A stretch of 43,507 nucleotides of DNA from Candidatus Epulonipiscioides gigas (GTDB lineage: Bacteria; Bacillota; Clostridia; Lachnospirales; Cellulosilyticaceae), in assembly GCA_001983555.1 (NCBI GenBank), contig LJHE01000082.1, positions 1-43,507 on the forward strand, written 5' to 3'. Under the pieces are notes generated by a model. That model worked only from the letters and a program-made list of their open reading frames with translations. It searched no databases and was not told the origin of the DNA. A program made the position numbers and the translations under genes. Below are positions 33,555-43,507 of this stretch, piece by piece. Position 1 is the first letter of the stretch. Every line of letters begins with the position of its first letter.

Positions 33555-34688
33555 ATGAAAAGAAAAATATTTACATTGCTAGTTTTGGGAGCAATGATTA
33601 GTGGTTGCTCTCAAGAAATTGATACAACACAAACAAATGATACTTCTCAAGGTCTAAAAATTGCTATAGTAACAAGTCCATCTGGTGTAGATGATGGAAA
33701 TTATAATGAAAATAATTATGATGGTATTTTAGCCTACATAGAAAAAAATCCAACTGCAATTGTTACGCCTATACAGGAAACAACAGGTGATGTTAATGCT
33801 TGTATACAAATGGTTAATGATATAGTTGCTGATTATGATGTTATAGTAACTCCAGGATTTCAATTTGCAGGAGTTTCTTCTATTGCAGTTGAAAATCCTG
33901 ACAAAAAATTTATTTTAGTTGATACTGCTCCAATAGCAGTAGACGGACAAACTGAATTTGATAATTTATATTCGATGGAATTTGCAGAGCAAGAAGCAGG
34001 ATTTTTTGTTGGAGTAGCAGCAGCTCTTGAAAGCGAATCTAAGAAAGTTGCTGTAATAAATGGAATTGCCTACCCAGCAAATGTTAATGCTCAATTTGGT
34101 TTTGAAAGTGGCGTAAACTATGCAAATGAAGTATTTGATACGGATGTTGAAATTATTGAACTGGCGTCATATTCTGGAGTAGATGTTACAGGAGCTCAAG
34201 TGGGAGGAAATTATATTGGTGATTTTGCAGACGAAGCTACTGGTAAAGTTATTGCAAATGAATTAATAGATAAAGGAGCAGATATCCTATTTGTATTTGC
34301 AGGTGGTTCTGGAAATGGAGCATTTACAGCAGCAAAAGAAGCAGATGGCATTAAAGTAATTGGTGCTGATGTTGATCAATATGATAGTGGTTATAAAGGT
34401 GATGAAAATATTGTTTTAACATCAGCATTAAAAGTTATGAGCGATAATGTTGAAAGATTATTGCAAGAAATTACAGATGGAACATTTCAAGGTGAGCACT
34501 CTATTAGAAAAGCAGATACTAATTCAACTGGTTATGCTAAAGTAGAAGGCCGTCATTTAATGAGCGAAAATACATTAGAATTGCTTGAAGAAGTATATGA
34601 TGATGTTCAAAAAGGCGAAATTGTTCCAGCTTCAAATTTCAATGGATTTACACCAGAAGCATTTGAGGGACTTCCTAGTTTTAATTAG
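33555..34688 (+). CDS. BMP-family lipoprotein, nucleoside-binding protein of an ABC importer
   Basis: The extracellular solute receptor of the transporter. The 377-residue product has a lipoprotein signal (MKRKIFTLLVLGAMISGCSQ) with lipid-carrying Cys18. The mature domain follows the BMP/PnrA family: IAIVTSPSGVDDGNYNENNY, DVIVTPGFQFAGVSSIA, FILVDTAPIAV, EAGFFVGVAAA and ILFVFAGGSGNGAFTAAKE. Characterised relatives bind purine or pyrimidine nucleosides. The ATG at 33555 follows GTGGGGGA. It is first in a four-gene operon with an ATPase and two permeases, behind a consensus promoter, and a hairpin after its stop probably favours high expression of this subunit. Confidence 0.9.
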   Translation: MKRKIFTLLVLGAMISGCSQEIDTTQTNDTSQGLKIAIVTSPSGVDDGNYNENNYDGILAYIEKNPTAIVTPIQETTGDVNACIQMVNDIVADYDVIVTPGFQFAGVSSIAVENPDKKFILVDTAPIAVDGQTEFDNLYSMEFAEQEAGFFVGVAAALESESKKVAVINGIAYPANVNAQFGFESGVNYANEVFDTDVEIIELASYSGVDVTGAQVGGNYIGDFADEATGKVIANELIDKGADILFVFAGGSGNGAFTAAKEADGIKVIGADVDQYDSGYKGDENIVLTSALKVMSDNVERLLQEITDGTFQGEHSIRKADTNSTGYAKVEGRHLMSENTLELLEEVYDDVQKGEIVPASNFNGFTPEAFEGLPSFN

Positions 34689-34708
34689 GACTTTATTCAT
34701 AAAATTTT

Positions 34709-34737
34709 AACTAGAAGCTTTTCAATAGTTTCTAGTT
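34709..34737 (+). repeat. Intercistronic hairpin after the lipoprotein gene
   Basis: AACTAGAA (34709-34716) and TTCTAGTT (34730-34737) form a perfect 8-bp stem, 20 bases after the lipoprotein stop and 51 before the ATPase start. Only a short, interrupted T-rich stretch follows, so it is more likely a partial terminator or an mRNA end protector than a full stop. Confidence 0.6.
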
Positions 34738-34787
34738 GATCTACTTTTAGTTTGAAAGATACCATAGTTAATTATGGAGGCAAATAT

Positions 34788-36302
34788 ATGAGCGATTATA
34801 TAATAGAAATGAAAAATATTACCAAAAAATTTAAAGGCATTGTTGCGAATGAAAATATAAATTTAAGTATTAAAAAAGGTGAAATTTTTGCAATTTTAGG
34901 AGAAAATGGTGCGGGTAAATCTACTCTTATGAGCATGTTATTTGGCATGAATAAACCCGATGAAGGTGAAATTTATATAAATGGGCAGCCAAGAGATATT
35001 AAATCTCCAAATGATGCTTATAAACTTAATATAGGTATGGTTCATCAACATTTTAAACTGGTAAGTGAATATACTATCACCGAAAATATTGTACTTGGTA
35101 ATGAACCAATGAAGAAAAAATTTGGATTATTTCCACATGTAGATTTAAAAGAAGCTAATCAAAAAGTGAAAGAATTATCTCAAAAATATGGATTACAAGT
35201 TAATCCAACTGATATAATTAAGAATACTACTGTTTCAACCATGCAACGTGTGGAAATTCTTAAAATGCTGTATAAAGAAGCCGAAATTTTAATTTTTGAT
35301 GAACCGACTGCTGTGCTCACGCCACAAGAAATTGAGCTTTTATTAGAAGTTATTGTGAATTTAAAGAAAAGTGGTAAAACTATTATTCTTATAACTCATA
35401 AACTTGATGAAGTTAAAAAGGTGGCAAATAGATGTGCCATATTAAATAAAGGAAAACTTATAGATATACAGGAAGTAGCAAATATAAGTACTCAGGATAT
35501 GGCAAGGCTTATGGTAGCTAAAGAGATGTCTTTTAACATATATAAACCTACTATAGAGCTTGGTGATATTATTCTTGATATAAATAATTTGTGTGTGAAA
35601 ACGAATATAGATGTCGTAAAAAATGTATCCTTTAAAATACATGCAGGTGAGATATTTTCTATTGCAGGTGTGTCTGGTAATGGGCAAGTAGAAATTGCTG
35701 ATGCAATTTGTGGAATTTTACCCTGTAAAGGGTCTATTAAATTTAATAATATTGAAATTTCTAGTTTATCAGTTAGAGAAAGAGTGAATATAGGCTATAT
35801 ACCAGAAGATAGGCATAAACATGGGCTTATATTAGATTTTGATATAAGTAGAAATGCTGTCTTAAGAGATTATTATAAACCACAATTTTGTAAGGATAAT
35901 ATTATACTCAAAAATGAATTTGTTAAATTTGCAGATTCATTAATTAGTAAATATGATATACGATGCGCTAATGGGGCTAAAACAAATATGCGCTCAATGA
36001 GTGGAGGCAATCAACAAAAGGTCATAATTGCTCGAGAAACATCAAGAATTTCAAAATTAGTAATTTTTGTTCAACCAACCAGAGGTCTTGATATTGGAGC
36101 TCGGCAAAATATTCATAATGAAATTTTAAGACTTAGAGCTATGGGAACTGCTATTTTATTAATTTCTCTTGAACTTGATGAGATAATGCAACTTAGCGAT
36201 ACAATAGGTGTAATTTATAATGGAGAAATTCAAACAATAAAAGAGGCAAGTCAACTTAGCAAAGAAGACGTAGGAGAATTTATGATGGGGGTGCATGCAT
36301 AA
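34788..36302 (+). CDS. Nucleoside ABC transporter ATP-binding protein (two ABC domains)
   Basis: Powers the importer from the cytoplasmic face. The 504 residues hold two ABC domains in tandem, as in RbsA/NupO-type proteins. Domain 1 has Walker A GENGAGKST near residue 38, an atypical signature region (TVSTMQRVEILKML) and Walker B ILIFDEPTAVLTPQE. Domain 2 (from about residue 255) has a degenerate Walker A (SIAGVSGNGQVEIADAI), signature MSGGNQQKVIIARE and VQPTRGLDIGA. The family normally has one degenerate site, so this is not damage. The ATG at 34788 follows ATGGAGG; an in-frame start 36 bases upstream is less well placed. It overlaps the next permease gene. Confidence 0.92.
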   Translation: MSDYIIEMKNITKKFKGIVANENINLSIKKGEIFAILGENGAGKSTLMSMLFGMNKPDEGEIYINGQPRDIKSPNDAYKLNIGMVHQHFKLVSEYTITENIVLGNEPMKKKFGLFPHVDLKEANQKVKELSQKYGLQVNPTDIIKNTTVSTMQRVEILKMLYKEAEILIFDEPTAVLTPQEIELLLEVIVNLKKSGKTIILITHKLDEVKKVANRCAILNKGKLIDIQEVANISTQDMARLMVAKEMSFNIYKPTIELGDIILDINNLCVKTNIDVVKNVSFKIHAGEIFSIAGVSGNGQVEIADAICGILPCKGSIKFNNIEISSLSVRERVNIGYIPEDRHKHGLILDFDISRNAVLRDYYKPQFCKDNIILKNEFVKFADSLISKYDIRCANGAKTNMRSMSGGNQQKVIIARETSRISKLVIFVQPTRGLDIGARQNIHNEILRLRAMGTAILLISLELDEIMQLSDTIGVIYNGEIQTIKEASQLSKEDVGEFMMGVHA

Positions 36303-37353
36303 AGTGAAAAAAATAAAAATACCTCTTATCTCATTAGGATTAAGTTTAATTACAGGAATAATAGTTATATTATTAATTGGTAAAAATCCACTTACAGCTT
36401 ATCAAAATTTACTTCAGGGGTCAGGTCTTTTACCAAAGCCATCATATGCCGGTTATAAAAATATGTTTACTGATTTTATGGTATTTTTAAATACATTAAC
36501 ACCTATGGTGTTTGCTGCATTATCTGTTGTAGTTGCATTTAAAGCAGGTTTATTTAATATTGGTGTTTCTTCTCAAATGTTATTTGCTGGGTTCATTGCA
36601 ACAATAACTATAGGTTATAGTCCGCTTAATGGATTTATTGCAAAACCTCTTGTAATTATAATTGGAATAATGGCTGGTGCATTATTAGGAGCTCTTATTG
36701 GATTTTTGAAATATAAATTCAATATTAATGAAGTAGTTTCAAGTATAATGTTAAATTATATTGTTCAGTATACAACTAGCTTTTTTATAAATACTAAATA
36801 CATAGATGTTGTTTCAAGACAATCTAAAAACATTTCTCCTGATGCTTCTTTAACATTGAAAAATATTGAAATAGCTGGTTTAAAAATTGATATTCCACTT
36901 GGTTTTGTAGTAGCTATTATTGTAGTAATTATTATTAAAATTATAATCAATAATACGAAATTTGGTTATGAAATAGAAGCAGTTGGAAAAAATAAAGAAG
37001 CATCTACATATGCAGGTATTAATGTTGGTATTACTCTTGTTAAAGCAATGTTATTATCAGGTGCATTGGCAGGTCTTGCTGGAGTAACCTACTATCTTGG
37101 ACTTAATCTATCTATTCAACCTAGAACTTTACCAACTATTGGTTTTGATGCGATTGCTGTTGCCTTATTTGGAAATTTATCAGCTATTGGAAGCTTTATT
37201 GCCTCTTTTATTATTACTATTATAACTAAAGGCAGTGCTTATATGAGCTCTATTTCAAAAGTTCCAGCTGAAATTGCCTCTATTATTATAGCCCTTATTT
37301 TAGTATTTAGTGCATGTGGAGCATATATAAAGTTAAAAAAAGGAGCTAAATAA
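36295..37353 (+). CDS. Nucleoside ABC transporter permease (first)
   Basis: A 352-residue inner-membrane permease of the BPD_transp_2 (branched-chain/ribose/nucleoside) family, with about eight to nine hydrophobic helices. The family phrase NINEVVSSIMLNYIVQY lies near residue 143, and VGKNKEASTYAGINV, the cytoplasmic coupling loop, near residue 230, with LSGALAGLAGV next. The first ATG (36295) overlaps the ATPase gene by eight bases. A GTG at 36304 is an alternative start, better spaced from GGGGGTG. Overlap implies translational coupling. It pairs with the second permease in the membrane channel. Confidence 0.9.
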   Translation: MHKVKKIKIPLISLGLSLITGIIVILLIGKNPLTAYQNLLQGSGLLPKPSYAGYKNMFTDFMVFLNTLTPMVFAALSVVVAFKAGLFNIGVSSQMLFAGFIATITIGYSPLNGFIAKPLVIIIGIMAGALLGALIGFLKYKFNINEVVSSIMLNYIVQYTTSFFINTKYIDVVSRQSKNISPDASLTLKNIEIAGLKIDIPLGFVVAIIVVIIIKIIINNTKFGYEIEAVGKNKEASTYAGINVGITLVKAMLLSGALAGLAGVTYYLGLNLSIQPRTLPTIGFDAIAVALFGNLSAIGSFIASFIITIITKGSAYMSSISKVPAEIASIIIALILVFSACGAYIKLKKGAK

Positions 37354-37354
37354 T

Positions 37355-38314
37355 ATGGATACAATTATTATTGATGGAATGTCTTTTTCATTACCTCTTT
37401 TAATTGCTGCAATAGGTTGTATATATTGTGAGCGAAGTGGCATAATTAATCTTGCTATTGAAGGATTTATGGGGGTTGGTGCATTTTCTGGAGCACTAGC
37501 AGTTGTACTTACAAGTAATATATTTCCTCAAGGAGGAATTGCCTCTTTTATCTTAGCGATGACTTGTGCAATTTTAGGAGCTACATTATTTTCATTGTTA
37601 CATGCTCTTTTATGCATTAAATTTAGTGCTAATCAAACTATTAGTGGAATTACTATGAATATTTTAGCAATAGCTCTTACCACTTTTTTAACAAAACAGA
37701 TCAATTCTTCTTTATTCAACAAACCTTCAGCTAAACTTGAACTTGGAATAACTCAAAAATTTACAATTCCATATTTGTCAGAAATTCCTATTATAGGAGC
37801 ATTTTTTCAAGAAATTTATATTTTTAATATAGTAATTATTATAGTTGCCATATTAGCTTGGTATTTTTTATATTATAGAAAGTTTGGAGTTTATCTCAGA
37901 GCGTGTGGTGATAATCCTCAAGCAGTAGCTGCATGTGGTATTGATGTTGTAAAAACTAGAATGTATGCAATTATGATATCTGGAGCTTTATCTGGAATAG
38001 CTGGTATTTCTTTTGCATATTCAATATTTGCAAATTTTTCATCTAATATATATGTTGGTTATGGATATTTATCAATTGCAGCCTTAATTTTTGGTAATTG
38101 GAAAATTATTCCCACATTATTTGCTTGTTTAATATTTGGCTTTTCAAGGTCACTTGGATACTCTATTAGTAGTATGCTCGAGCTTCCAAGTACATTTTCT
38201 GATATTATAATGACTTTGCCATATATACTTACATTACTACTTTTAATATTCTTCTCAAAAAATAATAAAATGCCAAAAGCTCTTGGAGAAATATATGATC
38301 AATCTAAACGCTAA
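37355..38314 (+). CDS. Nucleoside ABC transporter permease (second)
   Basis: The partner permease, 319 residues, same BPD_transp_2 family. Landmarks are PLLIAAIGCIYCERSGIINL followed by AIEGFMGVGAF, the segment SANQTISGITMNILAIALT, and the coupling loop YLRACGDNPQAVAACGIDV with ISGALSGIAGISFAYS after it. Around eight hydrophobic helices are visible. It starts one base after the first permease ends, and AAAGGAG lies at the end of that gene. A strong terminator follows, closing the four-gene operon. Confidence 0.9.
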   Translation: MDTIIIDGMSFSLPLLIAAIGCIYCERSGIINLAIEGFMGVGAFSGALAVVLTSNIFPQGGIASFILAMTCAILGATLFSLLHALLCIKFSANQTISGITMNILAIALTTFLTKQINSSLFNKPSAKLELGITQKFTIPYLSEIPIIGAFFQEIYIFNIVIIIVAILAWYFLYYRKFGVYLRACGDNPQAVAACGIDVVKTRMYAIMISGALSGIAGISFAYSIFANFSSNIYVGYGYLSIAALIFGNWKIIPTLFACLIFGFSRSLGYSISSMLELPSTFSDIIMTLPYILTLLLLIFFSKNNKMPKALGEIYDQSKR

Positions 38315-38333
38315 ATGATCATATATTTTATTT

Positions 38334-38377
38334 ACAAAAAGAGGTACTCAAAATATAATGAGCATCTCTTTTTTTTA
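38334..38377. terminator. Bidirectional terminator between convergent genes
   Basis: AAAAAGAGGTACTCA (from about 38336) pairs with TGAGCATCTCTTTTT (38358-38375) with a small internal mismatch, followed by T residues on the plus strand and, because the arms begin with A, also on the minus strand. The T-run contains the stop codon of the minus-strand glycosidase. Confidence 0.75.
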
Positions 38378-41300
38378 ATCATTTAAAATATCTAAAAAAA
38401 TGCTAGTAATTGAACTTATTTCTGCTCTAGTGGCTGTTTTTTGCGGATTTATTTTATTATCAATAATCAAATTGTTTGCAATAGCCCATTTCATTGCAGT
38501 TTGAGATTCATTAGATGAAAATATAATATTATTATACATCAATAAATTTTCTTCATTTGTTAAATCTAAACCACAATATTTTGCATAATTATACATAACT
38601 ATTATAACTTCTTCTATAGTAATATTATTATTAGGTCTAAACATTCCATCATTATATCCTTGATATATATTTATTGTAGCTGCCCAATTTATAGCATTAA
38701 ACAACTTATGGTTCATTATATCTTTAAATAAAGGAATTTCTATTACTTTAGGTGCATCATGCATTAAATATAGCATATTAGCAAATTCTGCCCTTGTCAA
38801 AAAGTCGTTTGGTGAAAACTTATTATCAGTTATGGCTGGTATATATCCTTTTGAATGCATTCGTAACACATCTCCATAATACCAGTCTGTAGATTTTATA
38901 TCTTCAAACGGATTTTTAAGAGAATCCACCATATAAATTGAAAAATCAGTTGCTACAAAAGATATTGCTTCTTCACTTAACGAATACAATGTATCTTGTA
39001 ATAAAACATTTCCTTTATTATCTATAGAATAAACTGCTATTGTATCACTTGTTTCATTTTCTTTTAAGTCATAAGCAAATAATACTTCTATTTCACCATC
39101 AAAATCTGTAATAATTTCATCATCTTTTAATATTTCTATTACGAATGAAACATTGTCATTTAAAGTTTCGTACTGAGATCTGTTTAAATTTTGAACTTCA
39201 CCAATTCTAAAAGTAATATATGAGTCATTAGCTCCTTTTAAAAGACTATTTAGAGCTTCATGGTCAAATGTCATTATTCCAAAGTTTGTTTTCACTTCCA
39301 AAACACCATCTGGTTCATCAACTAAATCTTCCAATGCTTCAGATTGTAACTCTAACTCAACCAATTCTGTACTATTTGAGCTATCTACATCTAATATAAG
39401 CTTAGGAATAAGCAATTTATTAACTATATTTTTAAGTGCTGATGTTATTTCGCTAGTACTTACTAATACAGATGCTATACCATCAGATGTTTTTGTTGAA
39501 ATGTCTAGCTCAATACTTGATATATTATTAGTTGCCTTAGGAGCTTTTGTTATAACATATAATTCATCATCTTGAGTATAGCTCGAGTTTAAATCAGAAC
39601 TTGAACCAGAATTAGACCCACCGGAGCTGAAGCCACCTGAAGAACTAGAATCACCTACATATTTTGTAGCAACAATTGTTACTAAATCTTCTAATGTTGT
39701 AGTGTTAGCACTACCTTTTGTGAGAGTAACAGTAAAATTATAACTTCCATTAACACCAGACTTATTAGATGCAGTTCCTGCTTGTGCAGCACTAAAACCT
39801 GTTTGATTGATTGTAGCTGTTACTCCAGTATCTTTTAATAAAGTATTGATTTTAGCTAATATAGCTACTTTTGCTGTATCAGTAGTATTATGCTCTTGTT
39901 GTGTTAAAGAATACTGAGCATCTTGAAGATTTATTTTAGCTGTATCAACTGCTAGTTGGTCAGGGTCAATATTTTCTACATATGGTGTAGCCGCAATAGT
40001 TGCACTATTTTCAGCTGTGGTTGCAGTCGAAGACCCTTTTGTAAGAGTAACAGTAAAATTATAATTTCCATTAACACCAGACTTATTAGATGCAGTTCCT
40101 GATTGTGCAGCACTAAAACCTGTTTGATTAATTACAGTGGTGATACCTGTATTTTCTAATAATTTATTAACTTGAGCTAATATAGCTACTTTTGCCGTAT
40201 CAGTAGTATTATGCTCTTGTTGTGTTAAAGAATACTGAGCGTCTTGAAGATTTACTTTTGCCTCATCAACTGCTGTTTGCTCTGGATTAATTTCATCTTC
40301 TATAAAAGTAATCTTGATACTAGCTTTTATATCTCCAGGATTTTCTATATCAGTACCACTGAGCGTACCAGTCGTTACATATTCTCCAGCTATATTATTA
40401 TTTTGTCCATAACCAACTTGATCCCAAATAACATTAGCATTTCCAGTTGTACCATCGCTAAAGATTACTTCATATGCTCCTTGATGAATTGATGCATCTT
40501 GAAAAGGAGTTCCAACTGGTAGAGATTTGCTTGCAAGAGCTTCTGCATAAGTGATTATTTTACTAGCTGAACTACCTGAGAAATATGCTGATGATGGTAT
40601 AATTGTTTCTATTTCACCAGGAACTGTCCACCAAATTTTCATTTGACAAGTTCCAGAAATTTCACGAACTTTATAGTCAAATTTATGATATCCTTGTGTT
40701 AAAGTGACAGTATGAGTTTCTTTGGCAACATCTGCACCAAGTACTTTATCTATATAATGATTATCTCCGATTGTTAATTCATAATCATCATTAGCTTCAA
40801 TTCTAAATTTATATTCTCCATCTTTAGGAATATAAATTAGACCAGTATATTGTACCCCAAAATTGTCATTAACACCTATAATTGGTTCAGTAGTCCCCCA
40901 GTTAAAATTAATCTCTTCTTTGACATTTTGAGCAGTTTCTATAGAAGTCAATTGACTAAAGTTTAGGTCAGTAACATCTTTATAATAGTTCCTAGTTAAA
41001 CCTGGTTCTATAATTGATGGAACTACATATACTATTAATTCTACATTATCTTTTGTATTTTCTTCTATAACAATATTACGAACAACAGTAGTTTTGTTAT
41101 CCATTTCAATTGTTATTTTGTGATTACCTTCAGCAACATCAGCAAAAGTAACAATACCACTATTCCCAACAACATTAGAAAGCGTTCCTATTTTAATTAT
41201 ATCAAGTGAAACAATATCTTCTAAACTAACAACTGCTCCAATTGCTGGTGTATTATCTGGTAACAACACTTCAACATTTACATTTGTTTTATTTAGAGCT

Positions 41301-43507
41301 CTAAATGTCGCATTAAGTGTTAAATTATTAGTAATTGGTGTTGAAAAATTATATGGCAACGTCTCGTCTGTTATATACCAGTGCTCAAATACATGACCTA
41401 TTTTTATTGGATCGGCTGGGTTAGTAACTAGCTGACCTTTTTCAACAGTTATATTATTTACAATTGTATCACCATTTTTAAACACTACATTATATTCTTG
41501 CACAAATTCACGTACAATTACATTAATAGTTGCTTTTAAATTATTTCCATTTGTTAGTCCATTAGGCAAGTCTGTAAGCGTACCACTAAGAGTATATGTT
41601 TCACTTGCATTATTTGCGGGTGATCCGTTATAATTCGTTGTATCCCAGTCTATATTAACAATAGCTTTTATATTATTTTCATCAGTTACAACAATACTTG
41701 TAGGCAACAATTTTTCTAAATCAGATAATGAAGTAACATATTTAACTGAAATATCATCAATTGTATCAATAGCCTTAATATTTCCAGATGCAGCCTCATC
41801 TGGTGCCACAAAATATAAAAATGCTGAATCACCTGAACCATGCTTATCTTCTGCTTGTTTAAATGTTGGGTATTCAAAGGTAACTTCACCATTGGTAGAT
41901 ATGACATTCTCTAATTTAATAGTTTCTCCAGTCAAAATATTAAACCAATATCCTGTTAGTGGCTTGGTTGAGTCAACATTTGTAAAATTGATGGTAACAG
42001 AATTTAAATAATCTGGTCTTGTTACATTTTTATCATCTACACCGTATCCAACATACACCAAATAATTTTTTCCTGGAATACTTGTAGCTACTTTGGCAGA
42101 TCCATTTTGCTCTTTGATATCTGTTATAGCTCTGGTATTTTCAGTATCATTTAATGCTTGTGGAGTCATTTGTTGCCAAGTTGCAACTCCTACATTATCA
42201 TTAATAAAGTTCACTAAGTTTGTAAAGTATTCATGTTGCTCAGGTTTTTCGTTATATTTAACAACATCCCATGCATGAAGAGTGTAATAATGAGCCCAAT
42301 ATCCACCAGCAATTGTAATTTCGGCATAATCACGGATAGCAGCTTCTGGAGTTTTTTCATCATTACTTGCTCCATAGGTGTTATAATGTGGCACATAATT
42401 TGAATGTTGATAATTAGTTTCAGACTGATAGAAAGGAATGAGCGGAAATTTATTTTTATAACCCAGTGTATAACTATAACTTGGACCTACCCCATTTTTA
42501 TTATGACCTTGGTCAACAAATATTTCAGCCATATCTGTATAATCACCATTTATAGAATAATTTTCATCAGAACCTTTTCCATCTTTTAGATATTGCATAT
42601 ATGTCTCATAATCATGAGTTGTAATTAGTCTATCATGACCATTACCATCTCTAAATTCACGAGTTATCGCATCAAGATAAAACGCATTTCCTTCTCCTTG
42701 TGGAATACCATTTGGATATCGACTTGAAGCATTAGCAACCCCACCTAGATTATAAGATTCTTTACCCATATCAAATATAACATTATAAGCTCCATAGCGG
42801 TCACGGAAAAATCGAGCATACATAGTGTCTTCAAAGTCTACATAAGGATTGTTATTATAATAGCTTGCTCCACGATTAGCATTATTGGCCCACATAACCT
42901 CTTTATTATAAACTTTCCAGAATATATGAGCAGTTATACCTTTTTCCGTCATATATTGCAATACTTCATCTACTTTAGCCCAATAAGATTCATTCATTTG
43001 GCTAAAATCTATTTTATTTTTATTCTCATAAATATAATTTTCATCTGTAAATACAAATCCATCAAAAGTTTTCCAAGGAAAATCCTGTGTTGGTCCAAAG
43101 TCAAAACCTTTATGATTATCATTAGGATCTGTTGAATATCCGTTAGCCCAAGAAGTATCCCATCCAAAAGCATTCATCATAACTTCATTATATCCGAGTT
43201 CAACCATCATATCTATCATAGTTTTTGCTTTTTCAATTCCAACTTCACCTTGATCCATCATAGCAAGCTAGTCAATTTCATAACCAACTAAATAATGAGC
43301 TGTCTCATCTTCATGCATAAAATGCTCAAGATTATTAGGATCACAAGTAACCCTGCCACGCATTAGTTCATTATCATTTTCTATACATGTCACTGTTCCA
43401 TTTAAGCCATTAAATATCGCTCCATAAGCGTCTTTATGCTCGGCACTATTGTCTACTGGAATTGTATTATCTTCATAATATGTTGCATCTTCAAAAATAA
43501 AATCATC
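38375..43507 (-). pseudogene. Giant SLH-anchored glycosidase (DUF4038/GH140-like) with an in-frame TAG
   Basis: A reading frame enters from the right edge and stays open for 79 codons, then meets TAG (43268-43270). It continues unbroken for 1628 codons from ATG 43261, which has no ribosome site. The sequence across the stop, LVGYEID-stop-LAMMDQ, fits the family phrase GYE.DWL.ALD, so TAG replaces an expected Trp (TGG). In numbering from 43261, the catalytic region is 1-470 (Glu168 in DMGKES, Glu281 in YQSETNYQ). A Big_4-like Ig domain follows at 494-580, a Flg_new-like repeat at 588-652, a carboxypeptidase-regulatory-like domain at 655-745, and PA14 at 752-895. Then come a second Big_4-like domain, two 107-residue repeats (990-1204), a Ser/Gly linker, and three SLH units (about 1450-1628). 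It would be displayed on the cell wall. It may be an inactivated gene or a sequencing error; the 5' end is outside the window. Confidence 0.75.
39650..40291 (-). repeat. Two tandem 321-base coding repeats
   Basis: Two copies with a period of 321 bases (107 codons) encode units starting INPEQTAVDEAKVNLQDAQY and IDPDQLAVDTAKINLQDAQY and ending around PYVEN/KYVGD. Long stretches are identical at the DNA level, including the part encoding SLTQQEHNTTDTAKVAILA and that encoding ASNKSGVNG. The units link the PA14/Ig region to the SLH anchor and act as a spacer. The high identity makes this a likely site for recombination or assembly collapse. Confidence 0.85.

Noticed and set aside
39650-40291. Repeats as a CRISPR array
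   Set aside because: There are only two copies, each 321 bases long, both in frame within a large protein; these are coding repeats.
43268-43270. TAG as a reassigned sense codon
   Set aside because: Several ordinary genes here end with TAG (purE, the response regulator, the BMP lipoprotein), so the codon is a normal stop.
1-43507. tRNA or rRNA genes
   Set aside because: No conserved T-arm (GGTTCGAATCC-like) segments or rRNA-like sequence were seen on either strand by eye; a dedicated scan would be needed to be certain.

Overview
The window comes from a strongly AT-rich, low-GC Gram-positive chromosome, most likely an anaerobic gut clostridium of the Lachnospirales. Supporting signs are AGGAGG-type ribosome binding sites throughout, TTGACA/TATAAT promoters, the asp23-fakA pair, a B. 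subtilis-type PurF, a single-chain PurL with fused glutaminase, S-layer-homology anchoring and a glucose-type PTS EIIA. A GH86-like (agarase/porphyranase-type) secreted enzyme and a large SLH-anchored glycosidase suggest red-algal polysaccharide use, as in symbionts of algae-eating fish (the Epulopiscium/Cellulosilyticum neighbourhood). That placement is inference; no rRNA or tRNA gene was seen.

Layout. 1-2084: minus-strand asp23, fakA and the first codons of a gene that is probably recG. 2138-3778: MupG-type 6-phospho-muramidase plus PTS EIIA, ending in a strong terminator. 3840-4733: a small membrane-anchored FMN_bind-like protein behind a leader hairpin, then a tiny peptide/hairpin cassette resembling a type I toxin unit. 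4734-7142: a secreted serine hydrolase (minus) and a decayed ISLre2-like transposase remnant. 7172-10511: GH86-like secreted enzyme with an operator-like palindrome in its promoter, then a highly charged protein of unknown function. 10755-14118: asnB (minus) and a secreted repeat protein.

14191-25038 is a purine operon, purL-purE-purC-purF-[AAA/PD-(D/E)XK gene]-purM-purN-purD. The inserted gene is split by a -1 frameshift at a canonical A AAA AAA heptamer, and purH is not in the cluster. 25077-27253 holds a GT-B glycosyltransferase-like gene and a SAM methyltransferase. 27264-31248 holds a small unknown protein, a PhoB/PhoR-like two-component pair, an SSB-like protein and a corrinoid adenosyltransferase. 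31251-33414 has a patatin-like phospholipase behind two tiny two-helix membrane proteins, with a divergent single-pass protein. 33458-38314 is a BMP-type nucleoside ABC transporter with a consensus promoter and an intercistronic hairpin. 38375-43507 is a giant SLH-anchored glycosidase whose frame is broken by one TAG near the window edge, where the family is expected to have Trp.

The genes combine purine synthesis from PRPP, nucleoside uptake and glutamine-dependent amidation (AsnB, PurF, PurL) with secreted or surface polysaccharide degradation and MurNAc recycling. The least explained items are the frameshifted ATPase/nuclease gene, the phospholipase plus mini-membrane-protein cluster, the peptide/hairpin cassette and the nonsense-interrupted glycosidase.
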